The translations under genes and the position numbers were made by a program. A stretch of 64,000 nt of DNA from Pratylenchus scribneri (lineage: Eukaryota; Nematoda; Chromadorea; Rhabditida; Pratylenchidae). Positions 49,701 through 61,700 of this stretch are shown here, in pieces; the first letter of the stretch is position 1, and every line of letters starts with the position of its first letter. The stretch lies in assembly GCA_030063045.1 (NCBI GenBank), contig JAQSEB010000109.1:992001-1056000 (forward strand), in the 5' to 3' direction. Below the pieces are notes generated by a model that was not told where the DNA came from, made no database searches, and worked only from the letters and a program-made list of their open reading frames with translations.

Positions 49701-52700
49701 AATGCAGAATATTTGCTAGATAAAACAAGTATTATGGAATTCAAATCAATGGAAATGAAGTTCGTATTTTTAGTTTTAAATATTAATTTTAAGCAGAGTA
49801 AATTTTTATTATAAAACAGATTTAAAATAAAATCAATAAAAATTCGAATGTAAAAAAAGTACTATATAATTCGCAGAAGGGGAGGAAGGGGGAGAGTGTT
49901 TTTGCTTTTCCCAAACATTTGTTTTTTTGTTTTCCCATTTGAGTTTTTGTTCATCCAAACATTTTGTGTTTTTGTTCATCCAAACATTTTGTGTTTTTGT
50001 TCATCCAAACATTTTGTGTTTTTGTTCATCCAAACATTTTGTGTTTTTGTTCATCCAAACATTTTGTGTTTTTGTTCATCCAAACATTTTGTGTTTTTGT
50101 TCATCCAAACATTTTGTGTTTTTGTTCATCCAAACATTTTGTGTTTTTGTTCATCCAAACATTTTGTGTTTTTGTTCATCCAAACATTTTGTGTTTTTGT
50201 TCATCCAAACATTTTATGTTTTTTTTATTCAAACATTTTATATTTTTGTTTTCACAAACATTTTATGTTTAATGCGGGTAATTGGGGGTTAATTTGCCCT
50301 AAATCCTTACGGGTACCCTACCCGCCTACACTACCCGTCAACGGGCAATTAACCTTAATTTATATCGAGTAAATCAAAGTAGTTCACTTCATATTAAATT
50401 TTTAAGTTATTCATCATCCTCAACAATGCCTTAATCCAAATAAGGCACTTGGGTTTAACCATAAAATTAAACATTTTTAATTCCGCTATTGCGAACGAAA
50501 AAAATAAAAATTAATGCTAAAATCATGTTCATAAAATAAATACTCACAAAAATGTAATTTTTTTTGATAATCTGTTAAAAAATAACCAACAAAGAATTGT
50601 ATTATTTATTTTAATATTTATATATTAAGAATTTTGCCGTTAATTTATTTTATTGAAATCAACAAACTGTTGGCTGGAGCTCGGGCCGATGATGAAATGC
50701 AAAATATTCTAGAAAAATTCAGCTCAATTTATAGACTTGCTTCATTGATTGGAGGCATCGATAATCTGTCTAGAATGTCCGAAATGAATCGAATTTGTAT
50801 AATAAGGTCTTATTAATAATTAAGTAAAATTGTAAATTTTATTTTAAAGATATCTCTCCGGATCCGGAACTTTGATAGGGACGAAATTTGAACTTCGATT
50901 TGCACTCAGCTATTTTTTAAATATTTTCAACCAATTCCGAATAACATTTAACGCTTCTGCGTTGGATAAACAAAATCTGGATAAAATTTATGAGCAAATT
51001 GTTAATGACAAATTGCTTCAACTCATTAAGGTGGAACACACATTGGAAGAAGTGAAGAAATTAGAAGAGGCACTTTGCATATTGCTGAAATTTTTTGAAA
51101 TTTCCGAAGCAGATTCCACACCAAAAGTGTCGAATGAAAAAGTTCTTTATTATATTAATTATCAGCAAGCGATGCATTGCACAGCTGATGAATTGGAAGA
51201 CATATTGGAAAGGTTATTTTTTATTAGAAAAGAAGGGTTGACATCATTTAAATTGAAATTTTAATTAAATTTAATTTATGTAATATATTTTTGCAGTTCA
51301 AAATAAAATCATAGATCTTCTTTAATCACATAATTTAAATTAAAAAGATTAACAATTCATTTAAATCTAGAATAAATAAATTCCAAATAACATTAAAAAA
51401 TGAAGATAAATTTATTATTTCGATGGTTAATTTCCGTAAGACTAGAAATATAAATTAAAAAATTAAATATTTTAAGGCAACGTTTAATGCTGCAATCGGA
51501 TCATTATGAATCATTGAAAAATTATTTATCAGCTGATGATAAGGATTTGGAGAATGTTTTAAAATATACAGATGGAGCAATTTATCTATTGGAAGAATTG
51601 ATTAGCGAAGAAAAACTTCGTGAATTGTGGAATCAGGATCAATATCGCGAAAAAATGCGAGACCGAAAATGTAGGCACATTCTAATTATATAGAAAATGA
51701 AATTCGAAATTGTTTAGAAAACGATATTTCATTTTTAGGTGTTTTTTAAAATGTTTAAATCAATTTTTAAATTGGAATAACTTTAGCGAAAACTACATGA
51801 TAAATTAATAAAGCAATCATTCAAAAAAAAAATAATTAATAGTTTTGGTTGAAATTTGGGTAATGTAATGTTATATTTTTCGAACATTATTTCGAAGTTC
51901 ACAAACCTTGAATCGGTTCTAAAAATATTTAAAATCTCGCCGAATTTTCGACAGAAAAGTTATTTCTATATAATGTAATATAAAATGAGTCGTTCGACAT
52001 AAATATATAATAAAATTTTAATTTTCAACATAAATTTATTAAAAGCAATTTAATAGTAAATTCAAAATTGCAGATTTTATCAACAAAATTGATGAAATAA
52101 GAGAAGCATTTGGAATATTTATGACTACAAAAGATGAACATATTCGACAAATGAATAAGACAAAATTGAAAATTTATATATTAATGCGATGGGTTGATCT
52201 TACACTGAAAGGTCATACTCTGAAATTTAATCCATATTTTGATGGATTATTATTGACATGGCAATTGTTGTTTCGACAATTGTTGGATGAATTAATTGTC
52301 TATCCAAATGATGTGCAAAAAATTGAAATTGAATGCACAATTAGAGGCGGAAATATTGCTAAATTTGTGAAAAAATGGAAGGATAATACTCGATTAACTG
52401 AAGAACAAATTCGCAATAAATATATTTCAGAACAAGACGAAATCGACATTTTGGTAAACAAATATTTTAATGGAAATGAGGTCCCATCTTTAATGGAGGA
52501 ATTTCAAGAAATTATCGTGCAATCACTGCAAGAATTGGTCAAAGAGGATAAAAAAATAAGTAAAATAAAAATAGAAGATATGGAAAAGACAAAAGGAATT
52601 AATTTATGGCAATATTTTTATGGTATAATATTTAATTAATATTAATAAATTTACTAAATAAATTTAAAAAAAACAAAATATTTAAATGAAAAAAGGTTTT

Positions 52701-55700
52701 TTGGAAAATCAAAAATTTTGAAGCCAAAAAACTTCGTCAAATACAATTTCTTTAAGATTTTTATAATAGTCCAATCCCAATCTAAAGCTACCCATAAATC
52801 TGTGATCTAAGCCAAACACATTGTTGTGATGTTAACTGTCTTTCAAAAAGAGATAATATTAATTTGCCGAAAACTTTTCGTGTCGAAAAATATTATATTT
52901 TTGAGGCCATATAAATTGGCCCTAACTAGGGGTTTAGGGCTAGGGTTAGGGTTCAGGGCAGGCATGGGATTAGGTGCTAGGAGCTAGGTGTTAGGGAATC
53001 TTAAAGAAGTCTGATTTGGCCAAGTTATATGGCCTCAAAAATATAATATTTTTCGACAAGAAAAGTTTTCGGCAAATTCAACGTTTTTTTCGGCAAATTA
53101 AATGACTGCCCTTTTAAATGAATATATATTTTTCAGATCTACACAATAATTCCGAACAAATAGCTAACCTTTATGAAATTCTTGATAGAAAGAATATTCG
53201 CATTTTATACGAGAAACTTGGGCTGGAATTACAAGAAGATAAATTTCGCGTATCAACTGGAGAGTCAATAAATGAAGATCAATCCGTGGATTCACTTGTC
53301 AAAATGATTGAAGGAGGAGAATCAACAAATAAGCTAACCGATGATGGGCAAGGAATGAAAAAACCAACTAAAAAGAAATTAAAAAATAAAAAAGCGAAAA
53401 TGAATACAACATCAGCAACAGTGGATGATGGAGAAAAAACAAAAGAAAGTGAAAGTGAAAAGCAAAAAATTGAAAGTTCAAAAATAATTCCAACAGTAGG
53501 AAAAGAAACGAATAGGGAAGTAGTTGTGAAAGAAGAAGCAACGGCGGGATCGTCATCAAAAACAGCTGCTGAAGAAAAGCGCATTAATAAAAACAAGAAA
53601 AAAGAAAAAGCGGACAAAAGAAAAGAAAAGGAGGAAGCAGAAAAAATAAAAGAAAAGGAAGGAAAACAAAAACGGAAAAAAAATTTGCAAAAATTCAATA
53701 AAGAATTTGGAAAACCAAAACAAATTGGAATGCTTTTGAGAGCTACAAGTGCACCAAGAGGGAGTCAAATACAAAATGGAATTTTATATCAACAATCTAC
53801 ATCGGAGATCGCAAAATTCCCAGCAGGAAGTAGTCGAAGAAGTCATTCCATGGGCAAACAGAGAAATGGCCAATCATCATTGGGCACCCAGCAGATTATA
53901 AAATTAAATATTTTTAAAAAATATGAATTTGCAGGTAAAAATATTAGGAAACATTTTTAAAAAAAAATAAAAGGAAAATATTAATTTAGTCAAAAAACTG
54001 GGTATGCCCTAATTTTGCGCTGTTTTCATAATAATTCATTTTAAAGAAGAATCCAATTTTCTGTGGTCATCAAATTAAATAGTAGAATGTTAGCTGACCT
54101 TTAAATATTTTCATTCAAATTATAGCTCATTCGACGCGTCTCGATGAGAGAAGGTTGAATCTGCCATCGTTTTTTCATAAAAATCAAAACTAAATTAGTT
54201 ATGGCCAATTTAGTCTCACTGGAATGTGTTGGATCCGAATTTCATGTTCATGGCTGTAACTTTTTTATTTTGGAATTTTATGAGAAACGGATGGCAGATT
54301 CGTGCTCCGCTCCCTGAGACGCGTCGATTTAGCTATAATATGACCGAAAAAAATTTCAAAAATTTTTTGCGAGTTTCAACCCATAGGGGGGACCAAGCAA
54401 TTTTGCAAATTTCATTTGACCATATCTAGCCAAAAATGCTCTCGTGCTCATAATTTTTGACATTTTCGTAACCAGCACGTCAAGACGCGTAGAATAGTAT
54501 ATTCAATTTTTATTTCTTCAAAAATACCAATTGTATATTCAATTACTTTATTTGTAAATTAATTGTGACATCCAATTAAACTGTTTTAGATTTGATGAAA
54601 TTCGACACTCTAGACATGCATTATAAAAAATTAATGAAAGATGTAAATAATAATTATGAACACCGTCGATTCATGGATATATTAGTATTGGCATTTGAAA
54701 TTGGCCAACGATTAAATGGAATAGAAATTCATAAAAAATTATTTTCTGATAATGAAATTCATCCAAAATTATTGACTGAAAATGAAATTGAATTAGAGAA
54801 AATCCGAAAAGAAATAAATGGAATTAAAATAAACGAATTTGAAGACATCAATAAATTGGAAGAATATTTCTATAATTTGTTGATTAGAATTGAATTGGCT
54901 TTGAAAAATAATTATATATTGGAAGAAAATAAAAACGCTGATAAAATGGAGAAAATCGAGGAAATAATAAAACATTTACACGCATTCAGATTTTCGTGGA
55001 TTATTCAGAAATGGAAAGAGTTGGAATTGGAAGGGAAAGATATAAATCGCATTTTATTTGCATTGAATTTGGAAGCTGGAAACAATAATGAACAAATTCA
55101 AATATGGAAAACTATTTTGGAGCAAATTAAGCTTGGTATAAATAAATGGATTAGCAAATAATTCATTACTAGTCTGTTAACGGGGGGGGGGGGGATCTTT
55201 TAATGGGGGAGGGCAAAATTTTAATGGGTGGGGGGGGTGGCACCTGAAAATTTAATATTCTGCCTCCCCCCGTACTTATTAGAGAACCGAAAAATAGTGC
55301 GGGAGGGAATCCTAAACCCTAAAAGTCTAACATATCCATAACCTAAATCTAACCCTGACCTACTCCTAAAACCCATCCGGCCCTACCTAAACCTAACCCT
55401 GCCTTACCCTAAACCTCATTAGGGATCTTGACAAACATTTTTAGGGCTAAGGGTAGGTCAAGGTTAGGTTAAGGGTAAGTTAGGGGTAGGTAGGGTTTAG
55501 GGTTAGGGTTGGTAAAATTCGGTTTAGGGTTGTTCTTCTATTATGTAAGGGTCTTTAGAATACCGGGGGAGGCAGAATAATTAATTTTCGGGTGCCCCAT
55601 CCCCATTAAAATTTTGTCCCCCCCCCAATAAAATTTTGCCCCCCCCCCCCCCCCCCAATAACAGACTAGTACCAATAATTCAAATAAATAATTTCTTTAT

Positions 55701-58700
55701 AGATCATGATTTGTACATGGAGCGAGGAATAGAAGAAAAACGAAAAAATTTAGGAATAAATGAAAAAGGAATTGAAATTTTTGATTTGGCCGAATATTCA
55801 CAACAATTATATTTTGATGAGGAAGAGAAAAATTTGACTGAAAAAGTAAAAATTTTCGATATTTTTAATTTAAATTTTAATCTGCTTTTTTAGTTAATTA
55901 AAGAATTGGAATTTGTTGATGTCAAGGATATTGAAAGAGGCGAACCCATAAAATATGAATGGATGAAAAAATTTATGAAAGCAAAAGAAAGGGTCACAAA
56001 TTTAGTCAAAGAATGGGTTCGTAATAAAAAGTGCCCCTTTTTCTTGCATCTAATTCAATTTAGTTTTTGCATTTAATTTTGCGAAAAATGGTTTTTTGGC
56101 CATAACTTGGCTAAATTTATATATATCAAAAAGTATAATATACCATTCGATAGCCCACAAAAAAGCTATTAAATGTAGTTTAGAACACTTAAATTTGCCA
56201 ATTGGCCACCGAGTTCGTACTGCGACAATTGCGGACCCGATATTTGCGGACGAAATGGCCTGGAGCCGAAGGTGGTAAAGCTGGGGTGACATTGTTTATA
56301 GTATATTATTAGGCATAAAATTAGCTACAAAAAGACATCAAAAGTTTTGGTCAATGTTAAATATTCACCGAGTTATGGCCAAAAAACCATTGATTTAATT
56401 AAAATTGCGATTTTGATGGTTTTTGGTCATAACTCGGTGAATATTCAACATTGACCAATGCTTATGATGTCATTTTATAGCTAATTATATGCCTAATAAT
56501 ATCCACTAAACAATGCCAATCCAGATTTACCACCTTCGGCACCGGACCATTTCGTCCGCAAGTGTCAGCCAACCCACTGAGTTATGCCCAAAAAACGCAA
56601 TATCACAAAAATGGCCATAGCTCAACAAATTGAGGGCCTAAACCCTAACCCTAACCTTACCCTAATCTTAACCTTAGTACCCATGCCTGCCCTACCATTA
56701 CTCTAACCCTAGCCCTAATTGTAAAAAATTTTTCCAAGGAAAAAAAACAAAAATAGTCAAATTAGATGCAAAAAAAGTCAAATTAGATGCATGAAAAAAG
56801 TTTTCATGTAAAAAAGTGGCAAAAAAATAATTTTTCAAAAAAACAAATTTTAGAATTCAAATGTCCAAATATTATTCAATGGTTCATATCTGCTCGGCAC
56901 AATCAACTCAAATTCAAATTTGGACATAATTGTGGTGACATATAATTTAAAAATTGATGATAAACAAACGGCGGAATGCATTATTGAGGAAAAAGGTTTT
57001 GATGAACATAAGAAAATGCAAAGGGAAAGAATATGCAAAAATGATCAATTATTTATATGCAAATTATGCAAAGTAATTAATGGGAAAATATTTATAAAAT
57101 TAATAAAAAACACTGAAATGGCCAAGAGTATAAAGAGACGATTTATAAGTTGAAATTTAGAAATTGGATTTAGAATGGCTTGGGGATGGATAGGGTTAGG
57201 TAGGCTATAAAAAAGAAATCTGATGGGCCTATAAATATAGTTTAAAAAAAAAAGATTTTATTTCGACAAATTTTCCGCAGATTTTTACCTATTTTCCGTA
57301 GATTTTTACTTATTTTCCGCAGATTTTTACCTATTTTCCGCAGATTTTTACCTATTTTCCGCAGATTTTTACCTATTTTCCGTAGATTTTTACTTATTTT
57401 CCGCAGATTTTTACCTATTTTCCGCAGATTTTTACCTATTTTCCGCAGATTTTTAACTATTTTCCGCAGATTTTTACCTATTTTCCGCAGATTTTTACCG
57501 ATTTTCCGCAGATTTTTACCTATTTTCCGCAGATTTTTACCTATTTTCATCAGATTTTTAAGCTATTTCAAATATTTTTTGCCAAATTAAACGCCGTGCA
57601 AAAAATGTAATTTGAAAGTTAAATTTTTGAAAAATTATTTTAGATGGACAATGTGATTTCAGCAGTTAAAATTGAAGGTTACTTGGAACTTGTAAAAGCA
57701 TTTATTTGTGAAGATGATAATTATAAATCAAAAAGTTTTGAAGAATGTCAATATAAATATGAAGTCAACTTTCTATTCGTTAATATTCCTGCTGCCGTTG
57801 AGAATAATAAATTTGACTTCATGAAAGATAATTTACAAATTTTGACTAACAAAGGAGTCAAAAGTGTTGAAATTAACAAAATTCTAATAGAACTATATGC
57901 ATTGCCTAAAAGAAGAAAAAGCTTTTTTTCTTTATTAGGTATTAAAATTATATTTATCTTTTCCATTAATAAATTTATATATTAATTTAGGATTTAGAGA
58001 CAATATTCAAATGCTTGAAATGATGCCCATCGATGGTAAAAATTTCCGAATTGCTGGTGCAGCAATGAAACTTTGGGCTAAACGTGAACATTAAAATAAT
58101 TAATTAATAAAAACGGTGTCAACACAATTCGTATACTCTCAATTCGTATACCCCCAGTTCGTATACCCCCTTTTCGTATACTGGGCCAGTTCGTATACTC
58201 ACAATTCGTATACAAAGGAAAATTGAAAACTTGTTTCTCTAATATTTCAAATTCAAACTAGCTTTAAATATTGAATTCAATTTAAAATTCTTTATTTTTA
58301 ACCTAGAAAAGCCATTATTCTGAATTTTAAAATGCTTTTCCTTGGTATACGAATCGTGAGTATACGAATTGTGCTTGACCCAATAAAATTAATGAATTAA
58401 GGTAACAATATTTATGGACCAAAACTTGGCTTTTTCAAGGGTGTACACATGAATATTTTAATGGCGAAAATTTTTATGCGCTATCCAACAGCCTCAGTTT
58501 CTTTCCTTATTGAACAATTCTTTACAACCTACATTTTTTGGTATGAATATTTTTTAAAATATTAATTTAAATAGAATTATATTTTAATTTGAATAGCGTA
58601 AAACTTCTAATAGAAGCCCCCGCTCTAGTAGAAGCCATTGTTCTAATATAAGCCCCTCCCCAAAAAAATTTTTTTTCATTTTTTAATTTATTTTTGTTTT

Positions 58701-61700
58701 TTAATTTTATAATTATGTTTTGAATGATAGAAAATTTTCCGATGTGTAATAAGATTTTCTTAAAAAGTTTTAAACCAGAAGCCACTTTCGAAAAAAGTTT
58801 TTAGTCAAAAAAACATATTATGAATTCCGAAAAACATGTTGAAAATGTTTTTAATGAAAGAATGTTGTGAATTGTAAAAAATGTTTTAATTTCTAAAAAT
58901 TATACTAAAAATGTTTTGAATCGCAAAAACATGATCAAATTTATAAAATTATAAAAAATTTAGTAAAAAATATTTTAGATTGCAAAAAAATCTACTAATT
59001 TTTTGCAAATTTTATTGAAAAAAAATTAATTTTCATCAATTTTTCCTCTCTGAAATTTATAAGCCCCCGCTCTAGTAGAAGCCCCTGCTCTAATCGGAAC
59101 CCCCTTTGGAGGGCCTATGAAATTTATAAGCCCCGGGGCTTCTATTAGAAGTTTTACGGTAATACATATTTTAATAAAGGCCATGGCCAATGCCCGTTCA
59201 GCTGCTTCCAATATCTGAATTAACGTATCCGAGATCAGAAGATGGTGCAAAATTGTGGTATAATATGGATAAAAATAAAAATTCACAAATGCCGATTATT
59301 TCGCCTGGTTTTATTGAGAGCAATAAAGCATCAGATATTGACAATAATACAAAAATAATTATGCGTTCAATCATGAGTGAAGGTATAAATTAATATACCG
59401 TAAATATTCTATTAGTAACCCTGTCTCTATTAGAAACCCCGTCTCTATTTGTCCCCCCTCTCTATTTATAACCCCCACCAAAAAAAATTTTTTGACTTTA
59501 ATTTTTAAATGTTTAATATGTTTTAAATAATAAAAACCTGTTTTTAATAAAAAAAAAACATGTTGTGAGAGTAAAAATAATGAAAAATATGCTTTGAATC
59601 GCCAAAACATGAATTAATTTGCAAAAACTTGTTGTAAATTGTAAAAATATGTTGTAAAAATATGTTTGATTTTTCAAAAAATGTATTAATAATGATTTTA
59701 ATCGCAAAAACATGTTCTGGATTGTGAAAATATGTTCTGATTTCTTGTAAATTTTTTAATAAATTTTATTTTTAATCCATTTCTCCTCTCTGAAATCTAG
59801 TGACCCCGTCTCTATTAGTAACCCCCTCTAGAGGGTCTCTGAAAATTAGTAACCCCGTGGCTAATAATAGAATATTTACGATAATAATTAAAATATAATA
59901 TTTCGCTGATTAATAGGATTAAAACAAATTCGAGAAATACGCACTGGAAAAATGGAATCCGGGAAGGAATGGTCCGAGTTTATGCAAGGACATGATTTAG
60001 CAAAAAAGGTTTTGAAAAAGATTTATTCTAATTGGCTTTTACAAATATAGTTAATTTGGTACTTATACGGTTTAAGTCCACTTTTTTGGGAAGTGCTTGG
60101 TCCCCCTTTGGTTTTAGGGTTTGGGTTTAGGATACACGTAAGATGATTCTTACCCTACCCTATCCCTAACCCAGCCCTGCTTGACCCTAACCCGAAATAT
60201 ACAAACCATAGGAGGACCAAGCACTTTCCAAAAAAGCGGACTTAAACCGTATAAGTACCGCTAATTTTTTTTGGCGAACCAATTTGGATGAGTGATGATA
60301 GCCCATTCGAAAGAGCTCAGAAAACTGAGTCGATCTAGTGGTGGAGGAATTTGCGCTAAATTGCTCACAGCAACTTTTACAAAATTGCGAATATAGCCGC
60401 GCAACTTGGAATTTTTTTTTTAGCGAAATTGCAGCCAGTAGACTTCTTTGAGATTCCTTTGCTCCGGGCCCTAAGCTCTAACCTTGGCCCTAACTTTAAT
60501 CCTAGCCCCTAATCCTAGACCTAACTGTGAAATTATAAATGAACATAAGTTTTTTATTTTTAGGTTTTATGCAAAACCAATGGCAGATTCGGTCTCCTCT
60601 CATCGAAGCGCGTCGATTGAGCTATAAATAGATTAAAAAATTTTCAGAAAATTTTTCGAGTTTCGACCATAAACGGGGATCCTTCACTGGTTCTTGTTAA
60701 GTTTACATCCCCTTTTTGAAAAGTGCTTGGTCCCCCCTTTGGGTCATCAGCAGGTTTAGGGTTGGGGTCATTCAGGGATATGTTAGGCTTGAATTGGGAT
60801 GATGTAAAAATCATCTCAAATGTATCCTAAACCCAAACCCTAACACCAAAGGGGGACCCTTCACTTTTTCCTCACTTTTTCCAAGTGACCCAAAAAGGGG
60901 ATGTAAACTTAACAAGTACCCCTTTACTTTTTCAATTTTCATTAGCTCATATAAGTTGCTGAGCAACTTGGCGCAACTTCCCCCAATCCTAGATCGAACC
61001 AATTTTCCGAGCTCTTTCAAGTAAGCTATCATCACTCATCCAAATCGGTCCATCAGAAAAAATTATCTATTCATCCAGAGATTCATTTAATTTATTAATA
61101 TTTTATATTTCAGTATCAACATTATCTGGTTGTGAATTGTCTGACTAAAATTAGAAGAGGCTCTTTAGGAGATGATTTTTGTGCAATTGCCTCACTGAAA
61201 ATGCATGATTATATTCCAAATGTAATTGGAAAAATATTGCCCGAAGAGATTGATTGGTATCATATAATTGAGGCCGGAAATCGAAAAAAATGTTTGATAA
61301 ATGGTGATGGATATTCAGATATTAGGTAAAATATGATATATCTTTGGGCAGGCCCGTAGCCAGGGGGGCCCATGGGGCCCGGGCCCCCACCAAGGAGGGA
61401 GGTGGGGGGAAAAAAAGTAAAGGGAGGACCCTTTTGTGGTAAAAATTTTTCTCTGCGCGGCCATTTTTGGGCCAAATTTTTGTCCTGTGGGGCAATTTTT
61501 CCTAAAAATTTTTGCCTGCGGCGCAAAATTTGAAAATTTTTATCAAAAAAAATCGACGGGCCCCCTCCAGACCAGTCGGGCCCCCTCCAACCCAAAATCC
61601 TGGCTACGGGCCTGTCTTTGGGCGTCTTAATTGAAATACTCCGTTTTATATTTAACTTTTTGTAATTTATTAAAGAAAAAAATATTACTACAATGTATGA

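Noticed and set aside
53279..53698. Long minus-strand frame opposite exon 10
   Set aside because: It is the shadow of the Lys/Glu-rich coding exon; the plus strand has matching splice sites and phase.
57242..57550. A 102-codon minus frame of repeated KIGKNLR
   Set aside because: It arises from a 21-bp tandem array within an intron on the other strand; the repeat length alone keeps it open.
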